IMG/VR virus record: IMGVR_UViG_3300049825_000297
Location: 1 to 44,241 of that record
DNA length: 44,241 nt
Origin: a virus
Direction: 5' to 3' (one strand)
The notes beneath the pieces were generated by a model. It did no database searches and was not told the origin of the DNA. It was given only the letters and a program-made list of their open reading frames with translations. Made by a program: the position numbers and the translations under genes. Below are positions 17,633-26,096 of the stretch, piece by piece; positions within the stretch are counted from its first letter, which is position 1; each line of letters starts with the position of its first letter.

Positions 17633-20126
17633 ATACACAGCAACGGGGAACGGGAGTCTTACTGTTTTTGCCAGTGGAATTTATCTGCTGGATACGGCGA
17701 CACTTGACGTAAAGCTGCGGACGATTACGACCGGGGCTGAAGTGACGCAAGTCCTCGGTTCCGACTTCACGCTCTCTGCGGTCGGGGTAGCCACAGGCGT
17801 TATTGTGACTTTCATCGTTGCTCCACCCTCCACCAAGCAAATTGCCGTTTCACGAAATATTCCCTATACGCAGCAACTTGACATCAGCAATCAATCCGCA
17901 TACTATCCTGCTGCGATCGAGGACGCTCTCGACACACAAGAAATGCAAACGCAGCAAATAGCTGCTAAAATGGGCAGGGCAATGCTGGCCCCGGTTGGTG
18001 AGACAATCGGAGTAATGCCAAAGGCTTCACTTCGAGCCAACACTGTGACACTTTTTGATGCCTCAGGCAATCCGACTGTTGGTCCAACTGCCGCAGCAAT
18101 TTCTGCGGCTCAGGCTAACGCGGATCGGGCGCAGTCCTACGCTGATCTTTCCACCAAAACCATCTTTGCCGATGGCATCGCCGAAATGAAGGCGATACTC
18201 AAGGCCAGCCTGACAACCGGGCAGCCCTGCATAGTCTCCGGCTACACCAATGCTGTGAAAAAGGGCGGCGGCCGGTTCATCTGGGTCGCGGCCAGCACGG
18301 CGACAGTCGATTTGGGCATGGTGTTTGCAGCGAACGAGGGTGGCACCGGGAGATGGCTGCGGCAGGTAGAAGGTGCGTTGAATTTCTACATGTTCGGGGC
18401 CAAAGGCGACGGCACTACCAATGATTACGCCTCATTGCAGGGCGCGATTGATGCCGCAATCGGCCAGTACGAACTTGTGGTGCCTGTAGGCACGTTCAAG
18501 ACCGCGACGAGTTTGCGAGTGAAGAGCGCTACCGGCCTTGTCATGCGCGGCGAAAATCGCGAGCAGAGCATCATCAAGCGCAACGGCAACAGCGGCGGTG
18601 CGCTTTTGCAAAGCCGTGGCGGCGACGGAAACAGGTTTCAGGACTTTACGCTTGACTGCGCCGGATATGACGGGCGTGGCATTTTCGTGCTGGACCGGTT
18701 CAGCATCGTGGATGGTTTGCGGGTACTGGAGTGCCCTGACCGGGCCTACGGCCTGAATGGCGGGGAGAACAACTTTTACGGGGTCACAACCTTCGACATA
18801 CCGTCCGTCACAATCAGCGCGATCAGCAAGGCCAACCCTGCGGTTGTCACCACGGCAACGGCGCACGGGTACACGACCGGCAACAGCGTCACCATCAGCG
18901 GCGGGGAAATGACGCAGATTGTGGACCGGCGTTTTGTAGTCACCGTGATCAACCCGACATCTTTCTCGCTGCAAGAGGACGGGGTGAACGTCAACTCGAC
19001 CGCCTACACGACATACGTTTCCGGCGGCACGGTGACACTCATCGACTTCTTCCCCATGGGCTGCAAGATCGTCAACAGCTACGCTTATCGCTCGGCAAGG
19101 ACGGCCTTCAGCGCCAAACGGATGCGGTATGCGGAGATTTCCAGCAACTATGCCGAAAAGGTCTATTCTGAAGGGGCAACGCTGGACAAATGCGACTGGT
19201 CAATGCTGACCAACAACACCTTCATCGACGTTGCGCGCACCGACAGGTCTACAACCTGGCCTGATCTGGTTAACGGCGGGCAGTTGATGGCTGGCGATGT
19301 TGGCGGCGGAGTTGGCGGGGCTGGGATCGACGGCAGCAATTACTGCAAGATCACCGGCAACACATGGCAGGGCCTGCAAGAGGACGTGCCGCTGATCACA
19401 AACAGGTGGAAAGCCGGGATCAACTTCCCGAACAACATCGCGGGCGCGCTGGGAAACATCGTTTCTGGCAACAGCATTCAAGACGCCAAGATGGGCATCA
19501 AGCTCACAGGCATTGCTGATGGTGGTGTCGGGAACTGCTTCAAGTTCAGCATTACGGACAACAGTTTTCAGAACATTGCGGACAGCGAAACGCGCGGATC
19601 GGGGGTTGATCTGGGGTTGTTTGGCGACCTGTATCTTGGTGAGGGTGGCGGGCACATCGTCACCGGCAACCGCCGTGTCGGCGGGGTGCTGACTGCGCAA
19701 GACACATCAACAGACAGTTCGGTATGGTTTGAAGATGCCTATCTGGTGCGTAACGGGGCCACGAATGTCGCCTTGGCCGGGGCGTTAACGGCTGGTGTCG
19801 GCACATATACAGCGCAGCGCATGACGTGGACCAAGGTCGGGCGGGTGGTACACTTCACTATTCACCTGATCTGGACGGCGCATACCGGGACCGGCCAATT
19901 CCTGATCACCGGACTGCCGTATCTTTCGGGGAATTTTGCCGGGAATATTACGGCAATATCTTGTTCCGTCACCGACTTGGCCATCACCGGCCAGCTTTGC
20001 GGGCATATTCAACAAAACGAGTCTCAGATAACACTTTTCGTGGTGAACAACGGCGTGCGCTCAAACTACAACGTTGAAGCCGCCGGAACCATCACGATTG
20101 CAGGCTCCTACCAAACCGCCAAGTAA
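17607..20126 (+). CDS. Tailspike/fibre with T7 gp17-type N-terminus and beta-helix
   Basis: An 839-residue receptor-binding protein. Residues 1-130 match the virion-anchoring domain of T7 tail fibres (EYTATGNGSLTVFASGIYLL, QVLGSDFTLSAVGV, RNIPYTQQLDISNQSAYYP, AIEDALDTQEMQTQQIA). From about residue 260 a pectate-lyase-like right-handed beta-helix starts (YMFGAKGDGTTNDYASLQGA), typical of polysaccharide-degrading spikes. The last 100 residues form a beta-rich tip. Codon choice in about 18230-20126 looks more GC-rich and different from the N-terminal region, suggesting exchange of the receptor-binding part. A GGAGG-like site precedes the ATG at 17607. Confidence 0.88.
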   Translation: MTVVSQVSEYTATGNGSLTVFASGIYLLDTATLDVKLRTITTGAEVTQVLGSDFTLSAVGVATGVIVTFIVAPPSTKQIAVSRNIPYTQQLDISNQSAYYPAAIEDALDTQEMQTQQIAAKMGRAMLAPVGETIGVMPKASLRANTVTLFDASGNPTVGPTAAAISAAQANADRAQSYADLSTKTIFADGIAEMKAILKASLTTGQPCIVSGYTNAVKKGGGRFIWVAASTATVDLGMVFAANEGGTGRWLRQVEGALNFYMFGAKGDGTTNDYASLQGAIDAAIGQYELVVPVGTFKTATSLRVKSATGLVMRGENREQSIIKRNGNSGGALLQSRGGDGNRFQDFTLDCAGYDGRGIFVLDRFSIVDGLRVLECPDRAYGLNGGENNFYGVTTFDIPSVTISAISKANPAVVTTATAHGYTTGNSVTISGGEMTQIVDRRFVVTVINPTSFSLQEDGVNVNSTAYTTYVSGGTVTLIDFFPMGCKIVNSYAYRSARTAFSAKRMRYAEISSNYAEKVYSEGATLDKCDWSMLTNNTFIDVARTDRSTTWPDLVNGGQLMAGDVGGGVGGAGIDGSNYCKITGNTWQGLQEDVPLITNRWKAGINFPNNIAGALGNIVSGNSIQDAKMGIKLTGIADGGVGNCFKFSITDNSFQNIADSETRGSGVDLGLFGDLYLGEGGGHIVTGNRRVGGVLTAQDTSTDSSVWFEDAYLVRNGATNVALAGALTAGVGTYTAQRMTWTKVGRVVHFTIHLIWTAHTGTGQFLITGLPYLSGNFAGNITAISCSVTDLAITGQLCGHIQQNESQITLFVVNNGVRSNYNVEAAGTITIAGSYQTAK

Positions 20127-20147
20127 CGCAATAGTAAGGACTGAAAA

Positions 20148-20387
20148 ATGGCAATGATTAGAAACGTCCCCTCCGGGGGATATGCAATTACCCCGAACAA
20201 TGGGGCAGACCTCCCCACGCCAGTCGCTTGTCTCAACGTGGCGGTGGCAGGCACAGTCACAGTTGATCTGATGGATGGCGGCACGAACGTGGCCTACTAC
20301 ATCGGCGCGGGCATCCAATTTCCCCTGTGGGTGAAGCGTGTCTATGTCACGGGCACAACCGCAACTGGTATCGTGGGGAGCTTCTGA
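20148..20387 (+). CDS. Spike-base protein of the GTA Rcc01079 type
   Basis: A 79-residue beta-rich protein (YAITPNNGADLPTPVACLNV... then FPLWVKRVYVTGTTATGIVG). I recognise the ending, V-x-R-V-x-ATGTTATGIV-like, from a small family annotated as spike base protein, RCAP_Rcc01079, in Rhodobacter capsulatus gene transfer agent and many alphaproteobacterial prophages. It likely forms a small trimeric adaptor at a spike or fibre base, matching its place between two fibre genes. AAGGA lies upstream of the ATG; the next gene begins one base after its stop. Confidence 0.75.
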   Translation: MAMIRNVPSGGYAITPNNGADLPTPVACLNVAVAGTVTVDLMDGGTNVAYYIGAGIQFPLWVKRVYVTGTTATGIVGSF

Positions 20388-20388
20388 A

Positions 20389-23300
20389 ATGTTTGGCGTT
20401 GGTTTGGGAGACTTGATGAACTCAACCGCTACTTTTGGTGGTGGAGGTGGTTCCGGTATTCCCATAGAAACTACGCCGATCAGTGATGTTACGATAAGTC
20501 GGGCAACGACAGGGGTTTATACGCTCGATATGTGGCAAGGCCTGACCGGGGGAACTCCGTGGGCCTTCTGCTCAACTCCGCCAATCGGTGCAACGTTCCG
20601 GCTAGGCCGTTATATGGATTGGAACTACAATGATATGATGCTCGGCAAGCACGAGATTATCATTTTCGCTTGGAATGCCAGCGGACTTATGGAGCGTACG
20701 AGGTTCTTTATAACTGTTGATCCACCGACCACGCTGACCGAATGCAAATTTGGTGCTTTGACGCTCGCCGCGGCAGGCAAAATCAACACTGCGAAACTCC
20801 CTGGCGGACCCCTCACACCATCAACTGTCTACGCGGGTGCGTGGGGCAGTTTCACGACTGATGCCTCATCCTATATGTCTCCGACCGCCGCGACACTGGT
20901 AGCAGGAAGCTACACTATTGGAACGCTGTCGGTACCTGTGGTCATTGTCGCCGGGGAATATACAGTGATCGATCAGACCGAGGCACTTGCTGCCGGTGCG
21001 GCGGCGGGCGGGTTCAGCGGCAAGACGATCAAATTGCGCGGTCATGCGGCGAGTGGCTTGTCGATACCTCTGTCGATCACTACAACTCCATCTACATGGC
21101 AGGACAAATTCAACGCGCTGGCGGCGCTCTGCACTATTGCCGGTGCGGACCTGAATGACCGACCAGTACTGAATAGGTTCTCGGTCTACTCGGGCGGTGG
21201 TACGCCGAACAATCTGCGTCTGACCGGTCTCGCTTTCCAGCGCTTGACTACATTGCAGGACAAGAACGCGACTCAAACTGTTACCAATATGGTGTTGGTT
21301 CAGAACGGCGCGACAAATATTCGGATCGACCACTGCGACTTCAACGAAAACTGGTATGTTGGTCGGATCGCCAACCTGCGTCCGACCGAGCGATTTTACG
21401 AGATTGAAACTGCGTCGGGTGTTGGGGTACTTATTGAACTGAATCGTTTCACTCAGGTCTTTTCTCCGTGGTTCAACGATATCAGTTCTTATGGACCAAT
21501 TTTTCGGTTCAATACCTCGCATATGGTATTTGATGACTCTTGGTACAATCAAGGGACAGACTCTGCCGGGCCAACCTACGCCGGAGCACAGATTTACGGG
21601 AATGTGACCGCCCACGAGACTGGTGATAGTGGATTTCACGCCGATGCGGGCGGGCACTTCTCGCCAAAGCGCGCCAATTTTGATGCAAGCAATCAGGCAA
21701 TTTACGGCAACATAACTATCGGCGGATGGGAAAAGCTGATGGGCTATCCTTGGCCTACAGTAACGTCTATGCCCGCAGCCGCAACTATTCAGGCGTCAAC
21801 CAATCAATCTCCGGCGTTCAGCAAATTCAAAGCTGAAATGGCACCAGGTGCGGGTAATACGATCACTTTGACACTGCCTGCTCTAACCGGTGTTGGTACA
21901 GTTTGGATAACCGCTACATCATATATTGTTGGTGATTTTGTACGTCAGGGTGGTGCATTCTATCGGTGTCAGACAGCACATACCAGCGGTGTATTTGCCA
22001 CTGATCTTGCGGCAGCGAGGTGGTCGGAAGCCCTGTCTTGTGTTCAAAAAATGTACCGTGGTGGAACGCTGAATGTGGTGGTCGCGGACGGCTCATCAAT
22101 GGCTTGGACCGGCCGAGGCAGTGCAACGTCTTGGTCGCTGACTAACCCCGGCATGTTCCTGCGTTTGACACCAAACTCAACAACGAACCTGTGGGGATTG
22201 AATCAGGAGTTTCATGCAACACAGATTTTGTTTATGGAAGCACCGTTTACTAATCCATTCAAACATGTCAACCTCAAGCTGCAACACAACATTTTTACCG
22301 GCACAACTAAGCCGATTGATTTGAGGTTGCAGACCGCGGCATCAGTTTTGGGCAACTGGTTGCCACCACTGTTTCCGGGCGACCTGTATAACAAAGGTAC
22401 ATTCAACGATTTTCAGTCTGACATTGATGATCAAGATGATCACAGTGGTATTCTGAACGGCTCAGGATATCGCTACATGGGAAATGGACCTTTTCCTGTA
22501 GATGTGAACGGATCACGCTTGACACCGAATCCGCTCAATTTCCAGCCTTGGAATACGGCAGCGACTAAGACTCTTGCCGAGATGGACGCTGCTGTGAAAA
22601 TCACCAGCACCTTACTCGGAAACATGCCAAACTGCTACTGCCCGATGTCGCCAGCCGAGGCTATCGAGATGTCCCGTCCATTAGCGAACAGTGTATATCA
22701 GCGCAGTGGCGCAGGTCCGATGTTCGGTGCGTCAGCGGCAAATGATGGTTTCAAACTGGACGGCGCAGGGCATCTGAACGACGTTAGTGGTCTGCCTTGG
22801 GGTCGAGTTGACACGAAACCATGGAAGGTTGTCGGATTTAATGTCGTGGCAATCAACGGTGGTTTCATCGCCACATGGAATGAACCAGCTTTCATCGAAG
22901 ATGGGGCGATCACAAACTACCGACTGGAATACAGGATCAACGGTGGCGCATGGGTTGATCTGCTGGTCGGTACGGCGCTAACAGGTTTCTTTGAGAACGG
23001 GACAACTGGGCAATCAATTGAAGTACGTGTCTTTGCGGACAACGTGAACGGAACCGGAACAGGAACTTCGTGGCCGACCCCAATCGTAGTGACTCGAGCT
23101 AAGTCTGCATTGATCCCGACCTTCTCGGAACTGTCGCGCCAGGTGTTTAATGCCGCGGGGAATGGTGCTAACACCTCCATCTACAACCACACTTTGACTG
23201 CCCCACCAGGCGGAACCAAGCCGCTTGTTATTATCGCAGGACTGAGGACGAGCGGGACAGGCGATCCTACCATCGACGCCGCGACCCTGAATGGAGTGGC

Positions 23301-23781
23301 GCTGTCCGGTTGGGTTGGCAAGGCCGCTGCGGTGACTGAAAACATTTCGGTTCACATGTGGTATGTTCCAACCGCCTCTGTGTCGACTGGTGCTGGGCAG
23401 GTCTTGTCGCTTGACTTCTCACAAGCTGGGAATAGCGCCGAGGTTTTGGTTCTTGAGGTGACAGATGGGGCTGCGACGAACTTGTTTGGCAATACAGCCA
23501 ATGGAGGTTCCGGTACGAACCTGACCACGCGGACCATCACCTTGTCCGCGACAGCCGGAACAAAGTCAGCTATCCTCAACACGTTCATTTGCGAGAACAA
23601 TAGTGCAGTAACGCATGATGCAGTTGATTTGCCTACCGCGTTCAACGTGTCGCCGAACACGACGCACCGTACTGTCGTTGCGCGGGAAGATGCTGCGACA
23701 TTTGGTAGTTATTCAGTTATCTTCACCTACACCAGCGGGGCCAGCGCGGCAATCGCGGTTGAAATATTTGGGGCACCTTAA
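20389..23781 (+). CDS. Second large tail fibre/spike with fibronectin-like domain
   Basis: A 1130-residue protein; I start it at 20389 (TGGGGAGC site upstream) rather than at an in-frame upstream codon inside the previous gene. The N-terminus carries a Gly run (FGGGGGSG) after a short anchor. The middle (about residues 300-560) has beta-helix-like repeats with short strands (ATNIRIDHCDFNENWYVG, IYGNVTAHETGDSGFHADAG). Residues about 815-905 look like a fibronectin type III domain (ITNYRLEYRINGGAWVDL). The last 200 residues are a beta-sandwich-like putative binding domain. Base composition is lower in GC than the preceding spike. Role: adsorption, inferred. Confidence 0.8.
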   Translation: MFGVGLGDLMNSTATFGGGGGSGIPIETTPISDVTISRATTGVYTLDMWQGLTGGTPWAFCSTPPIGATFRLGRYMDWNYNDMMLGKHEIIIFAWNASGLMERTRFFITVDPPTTLTECKFGALTLAAAGKINTAKLPGGPLTPSTVYAGAWGSFTTDASSYMSPTAATLVAGSYTIGTLSVPVVIVAGEYTVIDQTEALAAGAAAGGFSGKTIKLRGHAASGLSIPLSITTTPSTWQDKFNALAALCTIAGADLNDRPVLNRFSVYSGGGTPNNLRLTGLAFQRLTTLQDKNATQTVTNMVLVQNGATNIRIDHCDFNENWYVGRIANLRPTERFYEIETASGVGVLIELNRFTQVFSPWFNDISSYGPIFRFNTSHMVFDDSWYNQGTDSAGPTYAGAQIYGNVTAHETGDSGFHADAGGHFSPKRANFDASNQAIYGNITIGGWEKLMGYPWPTVTSMPAAATIQASTNQSPAFSKFKAEMAPGAGNTITLTLPALTGVGTVWITATSYIVGDFVRQGGAFYRCQTAHTSGVFATDLAAARWSEALSCVQKMYRGGTLNVVVADGSSMAWTGRGSATSWSLTNPGMFLRLTPNSTTNLWGLNQEFHATQILFMEAPFTNPFKHVNLKLQHNIFTGTTKPIDLRLQTAASVLGNWLPPLFPGDLYNKGTFNDFQSDIDDQDDHSGILNGSGYRYMGNGPFPVDVNGSRLTPNPLNFQPWNTAATKTLAEMDAAVKITSTLLGNMPNCYCPMSPAEAIEMSRPLANSVYQRSGAGPMFGASAANDGFKLDGAGHLNDVSGLPWGRVDTKPWKVVGFNVVAINGGFIATWNEPAFIEDGAITNYRLEYRINGGAWVDLLVGTALTGFFENGTTGQSIEVRVFADNVNGTGTGTSWPTPIVVTRAKSALIPTFSELSRQVFNAAGNGANTSIYNHTLTAPPGGTKPLVIIAGLRTSGTGDPTIDAATLNGVALSGWVGKAAAVTENISVHMWYVPTASVSTGAGQVLSLDFSQAGNSAEVLVLEVTDGAATNLFGNTANGGSGTNLTTRTITLSATAGTKSAILNTFICENNSAVTHDAVDLPTAFNVSPNTTHRTVVAREDAATFGSYSVIFTYTSGASAAIAVEIFGAP

Positions 23782-24095
23782 TGGGACTGCAATGGGACAA
23801 TAAAATCAGCCTTGGTCATTTGTTGACTGCAATCGGAATGCTGTTAGCGATGATGATCGCATGGTCAGATTTGCAAAGAGAACAAGCACTGCAATCGAGT
23901 CGGCTAACAACGGTGGAAGAAGCCCTGCGAAACCGGATTGCTGAAGCAGACAATAGCGATGCAAATACGGATACTCGGCTGCGAAGCCTTGAAGTTTCAG
24001 GCGCTAGCTTCTCAGCCGACTTACGAAATATTCAAATCGGGATTTCCCGAATTGAGACCGCACTTGAGGAACTGAAAAGGAAAAGTGTAAAATGA
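23781..24095 (+). CDS. Membrane protein with coiled coil, possible inner-membrane spanin
   Basis: A 104-residue protein with one transmembrane helix (ISLGHLLTAIGMLLAMMIAW, residues 9-28) and a following coiled coil rich in Leu, Arg and Glu (LTTVEEALRNRIAEADN, ISRIETALEELKRK). A short cytoplasmic N-terminus and long periplasmic coil is the layout of i-spanins (Rz-like), and it is followed by a lipoprotein gene, as expected for a spanin pair. It could also be a holin accessory protein of the XhlA kind. The ATG overlaps the fibre stop (TAATG). Confidence 0.6.
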   Translation: MGLQWDNKISLGHLLTAIGMLLAMMIAWSDLQREQALQSSRLTTVEEALRNRIAEADNSDANTDTRLRSLEVSGASFSADLRNIQIGISRIETALEELKRKSVK

Positions 24096-24146
24096 GTTTT
24101 ACCTTGTTAAGCCTCACTTTGAAATCGTAACCTGAAAGGAACTGAC

Positions 24147-24395
24147 GTGAAGAAATTTCTTATCTTGCTAGTACTCGGGGCTTGCACGCAGCTTACCGGT
24201 GATCCGGCGGCTGATTGCCTCGCAGCGCGCAATGCTACCGTTCAGGCCCAGGGGCTGGCTTCTGCGACGGCTGCCGTCGCACTGAGCAACCCGCAATTGG
24301 CACGGATGCAGTCGGCGGCGGCACTCGCGGCAGCTAATCTGGCGACCGCGCAATCCATGCAACTGAACATATGTCCGGCGGTGTCAAATGATTGA
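24147..24395 (+). CDS. Lipoprotein, possible outer-membrane spanin
   Basis: An 82-residue protein with a type II signal peptide: MKKFLILLVLGAC, lipobox LGAC with Cys13, followed by about 70 Ala/Gln-rich residues that are probably helical. Size and position after a membrane coiled-coil protein fit an o-spanin (Rz1-like), which fuses outer and inner membranes at lysis; unlike classic Rz1 it is not proline-rich, so the call is tentative. The GTG start at 24147 has AAAGGA 7 bases upstream. Overlaps the next gene by 8 bp. The 51-base gap before it holds no clear signal. Confidence 0.6.
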   Translation: MKKFLILLVLGACTQLTGDPAADCLAARNATVQAQGLASATAAVALSNPQLARMQSAAALAAANLATAQSMQLNICPAVSND

Positions 24396-24618
24396 AGTAG
24401 TTACTGTGAAATCGGCCTGGGCCAGTCAAACGAACTGGGCACAGGCTTTGGCGCTTGTCGCTATCCTGCTGAACAACATGGGGATTAATATTCCCCCGGA
24501 AATGCAGGTGAAAATCCTGGAAGGTGTCATCGCCTTCGTCAGCATTTTCACTATGATTCGCCGGACATTCTTTACTCGAACTGTCACACCTTCCGTTGCG
24601 GCTTCGCTGATCCTTTGA
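24388..24618 (+). CDS. Holin-like small membrane protein
   Basis: A 76-residue protein with two hydrophobic helices (WAQALALVAILLNNMGI; ILEGVIAFVSIFTMIRRTF) separated by a short PPEMQ turn and a basic tail. This is the class II holin-like layout seen in alphaproteobacterial phages. Place at the end of the late operon next to spanin-like genes fits a role in timing lysis. No endolysin gene accompanies it. Its 3' end overlaps the convergent minus-strand gene by 35 bp (24584-24618). Confidence 0.6.
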   Translation: MIEVVTVKSAWASQTNWAQALALVAILLNNMGINIPPEMQVKILEGVIAFVSIFTMIRRTFFTRTVTPSVAASLIL

Positions 24619-24850
24619 TATGAATTTCTACAGAAGCCTGTAAGACTCCAGCAGCCGCTGTGACTAAGGCGGCTGCACAGGTCGGGCAAGAACAGCCATT
24701 GATTGCAGCGGTTGCGCTGTGGTCAGAGTCAATTAAAATCAAAATAACACTGTTAACCTGAATGTGCAGTCTTTTGGCGGCATCTTCTATTGTTTGTCTC
24801 AGATCGCCGAGGATCATTTGAACGTCGTGGGACTCTAATACATTAGCCAT
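24584..24850 (-). CDS. 88-aa Cys-containing protein, last gene of early operon
   Basis: An 88-residue protein starting MANVLESHDVQM; start chosen at 24850 because GGAGAA lies about 9 bases upstream. Contains a GCSCPTCAA motif (C-x-C-x2-C) that could bind metal or be redox-active, and Ala-rich helices. I do not recognise the family. It overlaps the upstream ATPase gene by 8 bp and the convergent holin-like gene by 35 bp. Being promoter-distal in the replication operon, it may be a small accessory factor. Confidence 0.65.
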   Translation of the reverse strand: MANVLESHDVQMILGDLRQTIEDAAKRLHIQVNSVILILIDSDHSATAAINGCSCPTCAAALVTAAAGVLQASVEIHIKGSAKPQRKV

Positions 24851-26096
24851 TGTTTCGTTTCTCCGTTGGGCGGTAGGTCTTACCGCCGATTGATGTGGCT
24901 TCACTCAGGATGCCCGCGCGAACCATCATTTCAAGGACTCGCATGATGTTGTGCGCGGGAACCCGCTCAGCGAGAAAATGTACGATGCGGGACTCGAGAA
25001 CAGGCTTCTTCCCCTCTCGCATGTAGATTGTGTAGACGTGATGCCAAGTGTCCTCGATGGCCTTGCTATCCCCGCCAACTTTCATAGCTTTGAAAGTGTC
25101 GGGCATGTAAGCTTCGGCCTCAATCATCCAGTCCAGTGCGGTTATGAAGTCCTCTTCTGATATGATGAAGCTATCGGAATGGTTCACGCTGGCAATCATG
25201 CAGAGTTTTATCAGGTGGTGAACGCGCCGGGTATTGTAGTTGGTTAGCTTAGGGTGATCCGGCTGCGGCTGTTGCCCGTTCTTGGCCCAGTTATTTATTA
25301 GAAGTGCCGCCTCAGGAGAGAAGGAAATTTTTCCAACCAGTTCACCGATGTGTTTTATTCCGTCTTTGAGTTCACGTTCCATTTTGTTGTTTTTAGTATC
25401 CTCGGCAAATAGGTCGCGGATTTGACGTTCGCCTGAGAAGATGATAATTACTCGGGAAAGGAAGCCTTGGTCCCACGCTCCCTCTGGTAAGGTAGTCATC
25501 AAGTACGAGGGTGTACAACAGGCAAGCATATTAAGCTGCACATTTTCGATTTTGAATTTGGTGTCCTTGGTTCGGCGGCGTTCGCTGTAGGATTTGCAAT
25601 CCCAAAGGTCCGTCAGGGTAGACATGAACTCAGTGTCGTATTGCGGAATAAGTACGCCGAGTTCTGTCGAAAGGATTGATAGGGAGTGAAAGGAAATTGG
25701 GGGCTCGAGAATATTCGGCATGAATATTCGGCGCTGGGAATCTTTCAGGTTGTCAATTAGTGCTGCTTTGGTCAAGCTGCTGGCCGCGATGTGATGATCC
25801 TCAAGATGCTCAAGCATGAGCGATGCCCGATTGAGGGACTCTGACTTCCCGATCCCTGGTCCAGCTACGAATAGAACGAATAGATTTGGATAGGTGTCAG
25901 AGCCGAATGAACGAGTCCAGACCTTGCGCTCAAGTGCTGCTGCAATGGTATAGATAGCTGACCATTTGCGAAAGAGTCCGGGGGAGTTGATGTTCTCCGT
26001 GTAAGTGCAGTAGTCTCGAACCCAGTCACGTTTTAAAGGAAGTCGGACAACCTGCGCTTTGGGTTTGGAGGCAGGCGATTGTTGAAAGTTTTCCAT
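24843..26096 (-). CDS. DUF3987-like ATPase, putative replicative helicase
   Basis: A 417-residue P-loop protein: WSAIYTIAAALERKVW near residue 50, Walker A AGPGIGKSES near residue 80, Walker B-like SFHSLSILSTELG, then LNMLACCTPSYL and WDQGFLSRVIIIFSGE with a sensor-like Arg. This pattern fits DUF3987/primase-helicase-type proteins of phages, so I infer a DNA helicase acting with the polymerase encoded just upstream (64 bp overlap). The N-terminus is too short for a primase domain. The C-terminus looks like a winged-helix (HNIMRVLEMMVRAGILSEAT). Confidence 0.75.
   Translation of the reverse strand: MENFQQSPASKPKAQVVRLPLKRDWVRDYCTYTENINSPGLFRKWSAIYTIAAALERKVWTRSFGSDTYPNLFVLFVAGPGIGKSESLNRASLMLEHLEDHHIAASSLTKAALIDNLKDSQRRIFMPNILEPPISFHSLSILSTELGVLIPQYDTEFMSTLTDLWDCKSYSERRRTKDTKFKIENVQLNMLACCTPSYLMTTLPEGAWDQGFLSRVIIIFSGERQIRDLFAEDTKNNKMERELKDGIKHIGELVGKISFSPEAALLINNWAKNGQQPQPDHPKLTNYNTRRVHHLIKLCMIASVNHSDSFIISEEDFITALDWMIEAEAYMPDTFKAMKVGGDSKAIEDTWHHVYTIYMREGKKPVLESRIVHFLAERVPAHNIMRVLEMMVRAGILSEATSIGGKTYRPTEKRNNG

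Noticed and set aside
17607-23781. Diversity-generating retroelement as in BPP-1
   Set aside because: Despite the BPP-1-like head genes, no reverse transcriptase frame and no template/variable repeat pair was noticed near the fibre genes.
24651-24676. 8-bp inverted repeat GCAGCCGC/GCGGCTGC as terminator of the late operon
   Set aside because: It lies within the Ala-rich coding of the 88-aa gene and no T-run follows on either strand.
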